Shown here: in pieces, positions 46,188 through 58,407 of the stretch
Position numbering within the stretch: position 1 is the first letter of the stretch
How the letters are laid out: each line of letters starts with the position of its first letter
Assembly: GCA_039566865.1 (NCBI GenBank)
Contig: CM076947.1
Coordinates: forward strand, 4,533,501-4,597,500
Direction of reading: 5' to 3'
DNA from: Aurelia coerulea
Lineage: Eukaryota; Cnidaria; Scyphozoa; Semaeostomeae; Ulmaridae
DNA: 64,000 bases
Notes under the pieces: model-generated
Told to the model about the DNA's origin: nothing
What the model saw: the letters and a program-made list of their open reading frames with translations, nothing else
The model's database searches: none
Translations under genes and position numbers: made by a program

Positions 46188-47332
46188 GGCTTATTGTAAT
46201 TTTTTCGAAAATTTTCGCATCACGCGAAAAATGGGAAAATTCGCAAAATACAAAATAGGTGCGGAAAGTTAACGCTTCTTTCTCGTCAATGATCAAAACA
46301 AAATAAGCCAAGGACAACAGGGACAAGGTTACACAACCACCTGGTCTTGTCTTGCTTTGCTGCTGTCGTCCATGCATGCTCCATGGCCTAAAAAAGTCTG
46401 ATTCCAATCGAGATCCAAAACATAATCAATTGCTTCTTCAAAGTCCTCATTTGCCAATGATTATCACCCTTGAAGCCAAATCCACGCCTATAAACCTCAA
46501 AATTTTGTTGCAAAACCTCAGAATGGGCAATGGAAAATGTTTTCGCAAATTACAAAATAACATCAACTTTTTGTAATTTGTGAAAAATCAACAAATGGTC
46601 CCTAAAAAGACTTCTCGTATCTTTTGAATGCCTCTAATGTTTACTCTAAATCAGAAAGACTCTTCTGAACACCATAAACTCAACGGAATTTGTGATTATA
46701 GGCCACTTTGGATATTTTTCGCAAGTTACAAAAAGTTGATGGTATTTTGTAATTTGCGAAAAATCAACAAACGGTCCCTAAAAAGACTTCTTGTATCTTT
46801 TGAATACCTCTAATGTTTACTCTAAATCAGAAAGACTCTTCTGAACACCATAAACTCAACTGAATTTGTGATTATAGGCCACTTTGGATATTTTTCGCAA
46901 ATTACAAAAAGTTGATGTTATTTTGTAATTTGCGAAAACATTTTCCATTTCCCATTCTGAGCTTTTGTAACAACATGTTGAGGTTTATAGGCGTGGATTT
47001 GGTGTCAAGGGTGATCATGACTGGCAAATGCTGACTTTGAAGAATCAATTGATTATGTTTTGGATCTCGATTGGAATCAGAACTTTATTAGGCCATGGAG
47101 CATGCATGGACGACAGCAGCAAAGCAAGACAAGACCAGGTGGTTGTGTAACCTTGTCCCCGTTGTCCTTGGCTTATTTTGTTTTGATCATTGAGGAGAAA
47201 GACGCGTTAAATTTTCGATTTAACAGCAATTTTAGAATTTTCGCATTTTACAATTTCAAGCACCTTTTTTGTATTTTGCGAATTTTCGCATTTTTCGCAT
47301 GATGCGAAAATTTTCGCAAATTACAATAAGCC
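46188..47332. mobile_element. Palindromic non-autonomous element, GGCTTATTGTAATTT ends
   Basis: The left end GGCTTATTGTAATTTTTTCG and right end CGAAAATTTTCGCAAATTAC, then AATAAGCC are complementary, and both arms share further modules (CAAAACAAAATAAGCC, TGCATGCTCCATGGCCTA, ATCCACGCCTATAAACCTCA) in mirrored order. The centre holds two copies of the hairpin word TTTTGTAATTTGCGAAAAAT. It is a small relative of the 7.9-kb element at 49984. I find no matching flanking duplication, so its ends may have been altered. Confidence 0.85.
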
Positions 47333-47489
47333 GTAAAAAAATTGCTCAGGGTTTGACCACAGCTATTACCAAATGCCTGAACAAACTATGCGAAGTAGTG
47401 CAATCTCAAAATGCCATGCTGTTTGCCAAATCCTTTATTACTATTTGCTAGAGCCCTTTTGATATAGTTACTAATTCCTGTTTCCGCAA

Positions 47490-47799
47490 TTTATATCCTT
47501 AAGACAGTGTTCAAAAGTTCGACAATAGCTTTGTACATTTCTGCGCTAAAACGCTTAAATGGAGTGCCTGGGAACAGTCCCCTCAAGGCAGCACAGAGAA
47601 GTAGCTCCTTCTCTGACAAATGGGAACCATAACTAAACAGGACTGGCTTTGTTTATATCTGGCAACTCATTTCCTGATCATTAGCCACCTCATGACTTCT
47701 TTGAAGGTAATTAATAATGTGACCATTAAACACTTCTTTATCCTCAGGGGCACTACTTAATAGGCCAACTGATGCTCTTTCTCTAAATTTGCATTGGTA
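47490..47799 (-). pseudogene. Coding fragment interrupted by the ISL2EU insertion (downstream part)
   Basis: On the minus strand from 47795 a frame reads RASVGLLSSAPEDKEVFNGH, NYLQRSHEVANDQEMSCQI, then after a stop SEKELLLCAALRGLFPGTPF and MYKAIVELLNTVLRI. The composition looks protein-coding. The presumed upstream part lies at 60252-60410 on the other side of the ISL2EU element. Family not recognised; a frame break lies near the insertion. Confidence 0.4.
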
Positions 47800-48061
47800 T
47801 ACACCAATTCAACATAAGAATCACACCTGTCAGCCTCGATCGCGAGAACGAGGTTCCGGGTGAAAAGTTTTCAGAACGTTTTGTTTACGTTGTGTCATGC
47901 GGTGTTGGCGAGAGCAATACGTTCGTTAATTTTCCTGATATTCTCAACATTTACTTGGTTTTTTCGCTGCATCTCGTCACTGATGTATTCTGTCATCCTT
48001 GGAAAAGGTTTCTCTTAACTGGAAATCAAGGTTTACTTCGGTTTCGCCGCTGCTTTGCAAC

Positions 48062-49765
48062 ATGGAGTTGGACTTGATATCCAAAATGAAAGTTGATGAA
48101 TTAAAGAACTTTCTGCGTTTAAGGGGACTAAAAGTCTCAGGCCGAAAATGCGATCTTGTAGCGAGAGTTTTTGTTGCTACTGAGAACGATGTGCCAGTCG
48201 TTAAAACTGCTGAAGAAGTTGAGAAAGAAATTGCAACAGAATATAGTGATAAATTGTCACTGGGAGAAGAAATCATGCCGGACCCCTTTCAACTTGTCGA
48301 TGGTTGGCTGGAAGAGAATGATGGAATTAGATACTGGCCAACAACACTTTATCCCGATATTTTCAATTTTCTTGCCTTCCACCCTTCAGAGTTGAAAAGT
48401 CAAGATTTAAGTGATTACAAAACTTCGAAAGGATACAGCTACTATGCTACCGGCTGGCTCAAACCGTTGCTGTATCACCCTGTATCAGAGGTCAGTAAGC
48501 ACTGTTTGCTCAAAACCACTTGCAGGCCATCTCAAAGAATATCAGATGTGCCACACAAATTATGGGTTTGTTTGAGTAAAGAGACAGGAAAAGTAGTAAC
48601 AACGCATTGTTCATGCATGGCAGGTCTATCCCAAGTTTGCAACCATGTTACTGCTGCTTTGTTCAGGATTGAAGCAGCTGTACCAATGGGATTGAATAAT
48701 CTATCATGCACATCTAAATCATGTGCGTGGTTGCCAAACAATAAGAATGTCCAACCTGTAAAGATAAAAGATTTAAAGTTGGGCAGGGCAGACTTTGGCA
48801 CTCGGGGCAGGAAAAAAGCAGAACTGAACTGCTCACCAAAGAAAAAGTTCAACCCACTTAAGCGCAGTAAAACTCTTTTGACATTGAGTGAGGTTGCCAC
48901 TGCTTTAGAGTCTGTATGTGATGAAAAAGATTCAATTTCATTCACAGCAGTTGAAAAAAATACCAAGCCAACAACTGTCAAGACAAGCAAAGATGGTATA
49001 TTCACTGTCAATGATTTTTTATCTATGTCAAATTCATCAGATGAATTACTGATGCACATGGAATATTTTCCATCACATGTTTCAAGGATTGAAACTGAAA
49101 CAAGAGGACAGAATGAAAATTCTTTGTGGTTTTCCATGAGACAGCATATTATCACTGCATCAAAAGCACACAATGTCAAGACAAAAGTTGAGACAATGAA
49201 AAGGCAGGCTAAGCAAGGGGCAATGACAGTTGATCTGAAACCAACTTTTGATCTGATCTCAGGGAAGAAACAATTAAATCCTGAGATACCTGCATTGCGA
49301 TATGGACGGGCAATGGAAAGTGAAGCAGTGCATGCTTTTGTCACTAAATACAAGGAAGCACACAGAAATGTAACTGTTCATGAATGTGGCATATTTCTCT
49401 GCAAAGACGCACCATTTGTTGGTGGAAGCCCAGATAGGCTGATTGAGTGCCAATGCTGTGGAACATCCTGTTTAGAAATTAAATGCCCATATTCTGTCAG
49501 AGATAAATCACCCATTGACAGTGATGCAAAACTGCACTACCTCAAAAGAAATGATCAAATCATAACATTGAATGCAAATCATGCATATTACACACAATGT
49601 CAAGTCCAGATGGCAGCCTCACAAATTAAGATCAGTTATTTTTATGTGTGGACTCCACATGGTGATTTCACAGCGATGATCAACTTTGATGAAAAATACT
49701 GGAATAACCTGAAAGAAATGTTTACTGAATTTTACATTGAGTTTTATGCACCATCTTTGTTTTAA
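48062..49765 (+). CDS. SAP-SWIM-YqaJ exonuclease of ISL2EU copy 2, intact, 567 aa
   Basis: I choose the ATG at 48062 (MELDLISKMKVDELKNFLRL) because it opens directly on a SAP DNA-binding motif (residues 9-37); reading frame upstream has only non-ATG starts. A SWIM zinc finger follows at about 180-198 (HCSCMAGLSQVCNH, pattern CxC...CxH). A YqaJ/lambda-exonuclease-type nuclease fills 410-540: Glu in RYGRAMESEAV, Asp in GGSPDRL, ExK in CLEIKCP and a Gln-rich TQCQVQMAA helix. No stop or frameshift is seen. In ISL2EU elements this protein accompanies the transposase; it probably processes DNA ends during transposition (inference). Its 3' neighbour is the convergent transposase gene. Confidence 0.85.
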   Translation: MELDLISKMKVDELKNFLRLRGLKVSGRKCDLVARVFVATENDVPVVKTAEEVEKEIATEYSDKLSLGEEIMPDPFQLVDGWLEENDGIRYWPTTLYPDIFNFLAFHPSELKSQDLSDYKTSKGYSYYATGWLKPLLYHPVSEVSKHCLLKTTCRPSQRISDVPHKLWVCLSKETGKVVTTHCSCMAGLSQVCNHVTAALFRIEAAVPMGLNNLSCTSKSCAWLPNNKNVQPVKIKDLKLGRADFGTRGRKKAELNCSPKKKFNPLKRSKTLLTLSEVATALESVCDEKDSISFTAVEKNTKPTTVKTSKDGIFTVNDFLSMSNSSDELLMHMEYFPSHVSRIETETRGQNENSLWFSMRQHIITASKAHNVKTKVETMKRQAKQGAMTVDLKPTFDLISGKKQLNPEIPALRYGRAMESEAVHAFVTKYKEAHRNVTVHECGIFLCKDAPFVGGSPDRLIECQCCGTSCLEIKCPYSVRDKSPIDSDAKLHYLKRNDQIITLNANHAYYTQCQVQMAASQIKISYFYVWTPHGDFTAMINFDEKYWNNLKEMFTEFYIEFYAPSLF

Positions 49766-50639
49766 GTGTCCATGGAATAATCCGTTGTTTGAACAAGCTC
49801 TTTCAGGCCTGACCTAGTTTCTAAGTAGCAGTTAAACCCCATAAAGGTTAACCCTTGATAAAAAACTTAAATGTGGAGGAACATACCAAGATATATTACC
49901 CAAAAAATTCTGATTTATAGACTCAATTCATATTGGATCATATTGGGTTGTATGTGACCTTTGCACAAGTTACAGAATTGAAAGGCTTATTGTAATTTGC
50001 GAAAATTTTCGCATCATGCGAAAAATGCGAAAATTCGCAAAATACAAAACGGGTGCTTGAAATTGTAAAATGCGAAAATTCTTAAATTCCTGTTAAATCG
50101 ACAAATTAACTTTTCTTTCTCGTCAATTATCAAAACAAAATAGCCAAGGACAACGGGCACAAGGTTACACAACCATCTGGTCTTGTCTTGCTTTGCTGCT
50201 GTCGTCCATGCATGCTCCATGGCCTAAATCCGTTCTGATTCCAATCGAGATCCAAAAATTAATCAATTGCTTCTTGAAAGTCGGCATTTGCCAGTATTGA
50301 TCATATTTGAAGCCAAATCCACGCCTATAAACCTCAACATGTTGTTACAAAACCTCAGAATGGGCAATGGAAAATGTTTTCGCAAATTACAAAATACCAT
50401 CAACTTTTTGTAATTTGCGAAAAATATCCAAAGTGGCCTATAAACACAAATTCAGTTGCGTGTATGGTGTTTAGAAGAGTCTTTCTTATTTAGTGTAAGC
50501 ATTCAAGCCTCAAAAGATAACAAAAAGCCTTCTTATGGACCGTTTGTTGATTTTTCGCAAATTACAAAATACCATCAACTTTTTGTAATTTGCGAAAAAT
50601 ATCTAAAGTGGCCTATAAGTTAACATTTACGCCCAAAGG

Positions 50640-53600
50640 AGTAAATGTATTTTAACGACAAGGCAATCAGGTAACCATCTTTGTTGTCATTGCCTTATAA
50701 GGCTCGGTATCGTCTCAGTCCCCCAATCAAGGCGCGTCCAAACCTCTTCCTGCCTCGTGAAAGTTGATCTCTCGTGTTTGGTCATATAAAAAATTTCAGC
50801 AAATTTATGTCGTGAAAGTACGAAGATGCTGAGGGTTTTGGTGCACTTACGTCGTTTATTTGGTGTCATTTATCAATTTAAGTTGTCTGTTCTAAGATTC
50901 GAGGAGAAAAGATTGGCTTTCTTGTCGCAGTATCGGATTTTGTTGAAGAGGGAAGACCCAAGACACTCGGAGGCCTAGATAGGCCCACCCTCTGTTGTCT
51001 GTAACCGCCGGAAGAACTCCGGGGCTTGGCTGTAAACGTATCTACACAAGGACATAAACATAGTGAAAGAAAGGTACTACAATAAAGGTAGCCTCTGCAC
51101 AGGTTCTGTCGTATGTACATGGATCAGTAATGGTTCATTGAGAGATCTTCCTGTCCAAACATGCCTTCATCAATTTGCGACTTAGAAAGTCAGTGTCACC
51201 ATCGAGTTGTGTGACCTACCTTGAACCACTCAACACTGTTCACACAGGACTGACCGCTCATTTTGCAACAAACTGTTCCATATTTGGCAACGGATTGCTC
51301 CTTTTGCGCCTGCTTAACAGTCAGAAAAAAGCATCAAAGCCACCTCAACAAGTTGACATCATGTTCACTCTCTGGCTAATAAAGATACCTAAAGCAACGA
51401 GTTCGTATCACCTTGAACAATGCAATAACTACCAAACTACTGGTTTTCGTCTGTCTGTCGTCACCCAACAAATTTGTCAGGGTAGCTCCTTCTTTCTGGC
51501 AAGATCTTGGTCATACAGCTAATCAGCAAACGCAGATGTGCCCTTCCCATCATCAGCACAGCAGCAAAGCAGTATTGATGAACAAGCGGTAGGTAGAAAT
51601 GATTTTAGCAGGGTAATATGTTCTTCAATGTAGAAAAAAAGAGCTTACAGCTCCTGATTAACATTTACCTGGTTGGTGGGGTTGTGCAGGAACTTTTGTT
51701 ACAAGGTGTTGCTCCTTTATTGCCTACATTTAGGTGTCACTTAGCATCCACTAACATCCCTAAGTCTTTTCTACTAGCTGGTATGACATTGAGATAGCCT
51801 ATTACCCGAGCATTGCAATAACATATTATTACCCGGGCATAGCAAGGAGCAATTACCTACTGTTTGAGCACCAACTCCATCATTGTACCTTTCCAGGTTC
51901 AGAAATTTTAGCTCCTGCATTGCAATACAAGACCACCGGCAAACAAGCTTAACAAGTCCCAACCTGGACCAATGTATAAGAAACAAAACAAACATAAAAA
52001 AAATATTGGCACAACTTAATCTTTTGCAGTACACGTCTATAATACTAGTAAATGTAGTTTCATCATGAAGAATTAGGAGGATACCCACTGTTAAACCAGC
52101 AATAAAAGTAGTTGCTGTTGCTGTGTAGTGGGTTTACTGGCAAAACTGTTGTCCACGGTTTTTGTGGTTGAGTTAGTATCACATCATGCAGTAATCGCTT
52201 CGCATCAGACTTAGTTACCGTGTATAGTAATGTAATTGTTAAACTCCAAAAGATTGCATGCAGTATTGGCAACCAACCCGCCTTCCCACACCCTCAATGA
52301 GTCAATTGGCCTTGCATATTTTGCTATTTTCCTGTGCAGCGATAAGATGGTCTGTTGTCTTTTTCAAACTTTCCTTGTATGAGCTAAAGGTATCTGTTGA
52401 CTGCAGTAACATCATTTGAAACCCTTCTGCCTGGTAAATTCATGGTAAGCCCTTACGCGGCAAGAACCTGTTGCACAGGAATGGAGCAAAAATTTATGGC
52501 AGCTGTGTAGGAATATAGCTCCATGGTTTTACTCGCGGTTTTATCATGCGCTTCCAAGGCCCAGACTGTTTAAGCAGTACTAACACCCTGACATAAACAG
52601 AGTCTCATTGGAACCACTTAACTTTTAATATTCTTGTTAAGATAGGTTTAGCTCGTCCAATGGTCCATTTACATCTCTGCCTTTTACTTAATTGATCATA
52701 CTCTACTCACAGGTACAGGCAAAACACCAGTCCGTCCACGTACCATGACAACAACGGAAATAACGGAAAGTAAAAAAAAAAAAAAAAAAATTAAGAATGA
52801 GATACAATAGCAGCCAGAATATGGCAACACCTTTGGTTTTTTGTTTTTGTCTTTTATTTCAGGTATTTCTTCAGGCAAATGAAGATAATCACTCTCTCCA
52901 ACTTGTTGGTGAATATATTTTTACAATTTTTAACAAAAGTTTGCAAAGTCATACCAAATCTCAAAATAGATAATTCGTTGAAATATTCTCCCTCAAAGTA
53001 CAGCTTGATCACTGCGCATGATTTAGCTACTCACTTGTGCACATATTATCGTTACTATTATGATCATCATTAGCCATAATTGCCACTAAATACTTAGGTC
53101 TCACTTATAGGGAGGTAGAAGATACCATGTTTCTTTCAGATATGGTATCTTATATAAATACTGCCTGGGTTTGAAATCTGATCATGGTAATCTTTGCTGG
53201 CTAGGAATGAATGTGAAGTTACTACAGTACTTGCACCAATTCCACCACTGCTAGCTTCATTGCCTAGTCTCAGGAAGTTACAACTTATTACTCCCCAGGT
53301 TCTCTCTGGGTAGGTCAGAGTTCCACCACTACTGTTACTTCAAACTGAGTCCACAACTACTGACTCATAGGGCTTTTACTGGGCGGAGTAAGATAGGTAG
53401 CGCCTGAACTTGTGTGCACCATGTGACGATGTGTGCACCAGTAATGTCACCAAAGCATATGGTCACACAAACAAGCGTTCTAATTCTTTCCAAGACTAAA
53501 CAATCATTCAGTTAACATATTTCGTCTTTCCGTCGGTCATTCACTGAAGACTCCAAATGAAGTAGATCTGTCAATTGCTGAACCCCACTTCTTTAGTTTT

Positions 53601-54230
53601 TGCAGTGCAATCCAACACAAATCCGCTGTCAGTGTGCAGCATATCCCTGGAACAATTGATCGGCTTGCGGCTTGCTTTCTTTTTCATCTTGTTTCAGGTA
53701 CCAAACCTCTGCCAACTGGTCCCAATGGATGTCAACTAGCACCAGCACCACTTCAAGCTCGGAATCTTGACTAATTACAACACTCCTGCAGCACATCGAA
53801 CCAGCACAATCACCAGGCTAAAAACTCTCAGTAACAATATGTCAGTTCAGCCATACCAATGAAATATCGATTGAGAAACAACTTCCCAGCATATCAGTCC
53901 TAAAAGCCCTACAAGTCACCGCTTTCCCATTGGTGCAGCAACAACAGCAGTTGCTGCTAAAGTTCCAGATTAGCTCATAAAAAACTTTTCGCTGGTTGAG
54001 CAGCTGTTATGGACAGAATATTCGTACCCCTGACGGCATCTTTAGGAGTATCCCTAATGTTATTATTGGTACTTTAGTTTGTAGCTCGGAATCCTGGCAA
54101 CCATTACAGGCTTTGGCAATATTGGGGTTGTATTTTGGCAGTGAATTTTGGCGGCTGGACCACCCTTATGGTGGTCAATGTTTCGTTGAAACCTCATAAT
54201 ATACATTTTAGCTCATATCCCTGCGGGTGG
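50640..54230. other. Unrelated interior cargo of the 7.9-kb element
   Basis: This 3.6 kb is free of the terminal modules. Frames are short (best 115 codons at 51175-51522) and show no domain. A 20-base A run lies at 52770-52790. It could be captured host DNA, as in Pack-MULEs, or decayed element sequence; I cannot tell which. Confidence 0.45.
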
Positions 54231-54234
54231 TCTG

Positions 54235-54765
54235 TCCGACCTCACTACTGGTCGTCATTTCCCGAGTAGGGAAGTGAGTCCGGTGGTGAGAGAATTACTA
54301 CTACTACTACTTCCCGGGTAGGGAAGTTCTCTCCGGGTAGGAGAGAGTTACTACTACTACTACTACTACTTCCCGGGTAGGGAAGTTCTCTCCGGGTAGG
54401 AGAGAGTTACTACTACTACTACTACTACTACTTCCCGGGTAGGGAAGTTCTCTCCGGGTAGGAGAGAGTTACTACTACTACTACTACTACTTCCCGGGTA
54501 GGGAAGAAAGGAATACTACTACTACTACTACTTCCCGGGTAGGGAAGAAGGGAATACTACTACTACTACTATTTCCCGGGTAGGGAAGAAGAGAATACTA
54601 CTACTACTACTTCCCGGGTAGGGAAGAAGGGAATACTACTACTACTACTACTTCCCGGGTAGGGAAGAAGGAAATACCACTACTACTACTACTTCCCGGG
54701 TAGGGAAGAAGGGAATTTCTCTCCGGGTAGGAGAGAGTTACTACTACTACTACTACTAGGGGGAA
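54235..54765 (+). repeat. Minisatellite of hairpin words joined by (CTA)n triplets
   Basis: About ten copies of CTTCCCGGGTAGGGAAG and five of CTCTCCGGGTAGGAGAG alternate with runs of 4-8 CTA/TAC triplets. Each word is a 6-bp stem closed by a GGGTA loop, so the array is a string of potential hairpins on triplet linkers. It is a sharp GC-rich island in AT-rich DNA. Non-coding. Confidence 0.95.
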
Positions 54766-54879
54766 ATTATTACTACGTGAGTTGTTGTATTTTTAGAGTA
54801 CTACTTTAATTGAATGCGACCCCAAGTAACTGCCAAAGCTTGTCTATTTTCTCTGTGTTTACCTGGCCGCAGGAGTTAA

Positions 54880-57290
54880 GTGGCCTATAAACGGTAAATA
54901 AACGCAAATTCAGTTGAGGTTATTGTGTTTTAGAAGAGTCTTTCTTATTTAGTGTAAGCATTCAAGCCTCAAAAGATAACAAAAAGCCTTCTTATGGACC
55001 GTTTGTTGATTTTTCGCAAATTACAAAATACCATCAACTTTTTGTAATTTGCGAAAAATATCCACAGTGGCCTATCAACGGTAACTAAACGCAAATTCAG
55101 TTGAGGTTATGGTGTTTAGAAGAGTCTTTCTTATTTAGTGTAAGAATTCAAGCCTCAAAAGATAACAAAAAGCCTTCTTATTTGAAAGCCTTCTCGTTTG
55201 TTGATTTTTCGCAAATTACAAAATACCATCAACTTTTTGTAATTTGCGAAAAATATCCACAGTGGCCTATCAACGGTAACTAAACGCAAATTCAGTTGAG
55301 GTTATGGTGTTTAGAAGAGTCTTTCTTATTTAGTGTAAGAATTCAAGCCTCAAAAGATAACAAAAAGCCTTCTTATTTGAAAGCCTTCTTGTTTGTTGAT
55401 TTTTCGCAAATTACAAAATGCCATCAACTTTTTGTAATTTGCGAAAAATATCCACAGTGGCCTATCAACGGTAACTAAACGCAAATTCAGTTGAGGTTAT
55501 TGTGTTTTAGAAGAGTCTTTCTTATTTAGTGTAAGCATTCAAGCCTCAAAAGATAACAAAAAGCCTTCTTATGGACCGTTTGTTGATTTTTCGCAAATTA
55601 CAAAATACCATCAACTTTTTGTAATTTGCGAAAAATATCCACAGTGGCCTATCAACGGTAACTAAACGCAAATTCAGTTGAGGTTATGGTGTTTAGAAGA
55701 GTCTTTCTTATTTAGTGTAAGAATTCAAGCCTCAAAAGATAACAAAAAGCCTTCTTATTTGAAAGCCTTCTTGTTTGTTGATTTTGCGCAAATTACAAAA
55801 TGCCATCAACTTTTTGTAATTTGCGAAAAATATCCACAGTGGCCTATCAACGGTAACTAAACGCAAATTCAGTTGAGGTTATGGTGTTTAGAAGAGTCTT
55901 TCTTATTTAGTGTAAGAATTCAAGCCTCAAAAGATAACAAAAAGCCTTCTTATTTGAAAGCCTTCTTGTTTGTTGATTTTGCGCAAATTACAAAATACCA
56001 TCAACTTTTTGTAATTTGCGAAAAATATCCACAGTGGCCTATCAACGGTAACTAAACGCAAATTCAGTTGAGGTTATGGTGTTTAGAAGAGTCTTTCTTA
56101 TTTGGTGTAAGAATTCAAGCCTCAAAAGATAACAAAAAGCCTTCTTATTTGAAAGCCTTCTTGTTTGTTGATTTTGCGCAAATTACAAAATGCCATCAAC
56201 TTTTTGTAATTTGCGAAAAATATCCACAGTGGCCTATCAACGGTAACTAAACGCAAATTCAGTTGAGGTTATGGTGTTTAGAAGAGTCTTTCTTATTTAG
56301 TGTAAGAATTCAAGCCTCAAAAGATAACAAAAAGCCTTCTTATTTGAAAGCCTTCTTGTTTGTTGATTTTTCGCAAATTACAAAATGCCATCAACTTTTT
56401 GTAATTTGCGAAAAATATCCACAGTGGCCTATCAACGGTAACTAAACGCAAATTCAGTTGAGGTTATGGTGTTTAGAAGAGTTTTTCTTATTTAGTGTAA
56501 GCATTCGAGCCTCAAAAGATAACAAAAAGCCTTCTTATCGACCGTTTGTTGATTTTTCGCAAATTACAAAATACCATCAACTTTTTGTAATTTGCGAAAA
56601 ATATCTAAAGTGGCCTATAAACGGTAAATAAACGCAAATTCAGTTGAGGATATTGTGTTTTAGAAGAGTCTTTCTTATTTAGTGTAAGCATTCAAGCCTC
56701 AAAAGATAACAAAAAGCCTTCTTATGGACCGTTTGTTGATTTTTCGCAAATTACAAAATACCATCAACTTTTTGTAATTTGCGAAAAATATCCACAGTGG
56801 CCTATCAACGGTAACTAAACGCAAATTCAGTTGAGGTTATGGTGTTTAGAAGAGTTTTTCTTATTTAGTGTAAGCATTCAAGCCTCAAAAGATAACAAAA
56901 AGCCTTCTTATGGACCGTTTGTTGATTTTTCGCAAATTACAAAAAGTTGATGGTATTCTAAAGAATGAAATATCTAAAGTGGCCTATAAACGGTAAATAA
57001 ACGCAAATTCAGTTGAGGATATTGTGTTTTAGAAGAGTCTTTCTTATTTAGTGTAAGCATTCAAGCCTCAAAAGATAACAAAAAGCCTTCTTATGGACCG
57101 TTTGTTGATTTTTCCCAAATTACAAAATGCCATCAACTTTTTGTAATTTGCGAAAAGTATTCAAAGTGGCCTATAATCGGTAACTAAACGCAAATTCAGT
57201 CGAGGTTATGGTGTTTAGAAGAGTCTTTCTTATTTAGTGTAAGCATTCAAGCCTCAAAAGATAACAAAAAGCCTTCTTACGATTTAAACG
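54880..57290 (+). repeat. 195-bp satellite array, about 13 copies, plus partial copies
   Basis: The unit starts around ACGCAAATTCAGTTGAGGTT at about 54904, 55090, 55286, 55481, 55668, 55863, 56058, 56254, 56449, 56632, 56820, 57001 and 57188. Units are 181-196 bp; several are exactly 195. Each contains the hairpin CGCAAATTACAAAA...TTTTTGTAATTTGCG, the same word that ends the host element, and AAGCCTTCTTA. Because 195 is a multiple of three, a 60-codon frame repeats six times, but it lacks an ATG. Diverged units occur at 50380-50640. Confidence 0.95.
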
Positions 57291-58407
57291 TAAAACCCGA
57301 AAAGCGAGGGCTAAAATTGGCCAAGCCCGCAATCCATGAAACCCTGAAGCCCCCTTGGGGAAAGTTTTTTGTCTTTTGAATGCCTTGAATGCTTACACTA
57401 AATAAGAAAGACTCTTCTAAACATCATAAACGCAACTGAATTTGTGTTTATAGGCCACTTTGGATATTTTTCGCAAATTACAAAAAGTTGATGGTATTTT
57501 GCAATTTGCGAAAACATTTTCCATTGCCCATTCTGAGGTTTTGTAACAACATGTTGAGGTTTATAGGCGTGGATTTGGCTTCAAATGTGATCATTACTGG
57601 CAAATGCCGACTTTCAAGAAGCAATTGATTAATTTTTGGATCTCGATTCGAATCAGAACGGATTTAGGCCATGGAGCATGCATGGACGACAGCAGCGAAG
57701 CAAGGCAAGACCAGATGGTTGTGTAACCTTGTGCCCGTTGTCCTTGGCTATTTTGTTTTGATAATTGACGAGAAAGAAAAGTTAATTTGTCGATTTAACA
57801 GGAATTTAAGAATTTTCGCATTTTACAATTTCGAGCACCTGTTTTGTATTTTGCGAAATTTCGCATTTTTCGCATGATGCGAAAATTTTCGCAAATTACA
57901 ATAAGCCGAATTGAAAAGATAGAAATAAATGGGTGACAATTTTTAGAGTTAGATTATTGATGTCATCATAACCGTAAACTCATTGCAGCACAAGCTACCA
58001 CTTAGAACCTTTTGCCAATAAAAACAAAGATGCAGACACTTAAAAGACAGATTTGAAAATATCAAAAGATTTGACAAAACCATTTTTGTCACTTTTCAAC
58101 AGAGCTTTCAAGCTATTTAAAAAAATAATTTAGAAATAGCTCTTTACATACAAAGCATAAGTAATTATTACATCCATAAAAAAGGGTCCTAATCACTTGA
58201 AAAACAGCATCTTCAAATAGATTGCATGTTTATCCTAATAATAGCAAAACAATTTTTTCTTTTTCCTATGCTTCTTTAAAACAGCTCATGTTTTCTATTG
58301 AGTTAGATTGTTTCAATTTACTTTAATACATGTTTCTATTGCCTGCATCTTTGTTTCCATTGGCAAAAGGAAACAAAATATTCAATTGGTGAACATGAAG
58401 AGCTCGT

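Larger units (their letters stand above)
49984..57907. mobile_element. 7,924-bp terminal-inverted-repeat element, Mutator-like by its 9-bp target duplication
   Basis: It begins GGCTTATTGTAATTTGCGAA and ends with the complement, and is flanked on both sides by GAATTGAAA (49975-49983, 57908-57916). The uninterrupted site is visible in ISL2EU copy 1 near 17365, which confirms the boundaries. The inverted ends extend for about 500 bp, including CATGCATGCTCCATGGCCTA and ATCCACGCCTATAAACCTCA modules. The interior has about 3.6 kb of unrelated sequence, a hairpin minisatellite and a 195-bp satellite. A 9-bp duplication is typical of Mutator-like elements, but no transposase is present. Confidence 0.85.

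Noticed and set aside
48532..49353. 273-codon minus-strand frame
   Set aside because: It is the antisense shadow of the intact SAP-SWIM-YqaJ gene.
54235..54765. CRISPR-like array
   Set aside because: Spacers are only CTA triplet runs and the 'repeats' are short hairpin words; the context is eukaryotic. It is a minisatellite.
55101..56445. Six nearly identical 60-codon open frames in a row
   Set aside because: They are a by-product of a 195-bp satellite whose length is a multiple of three; the frames open with TTG, have no ATG, and span the hairpin core of the repeat.
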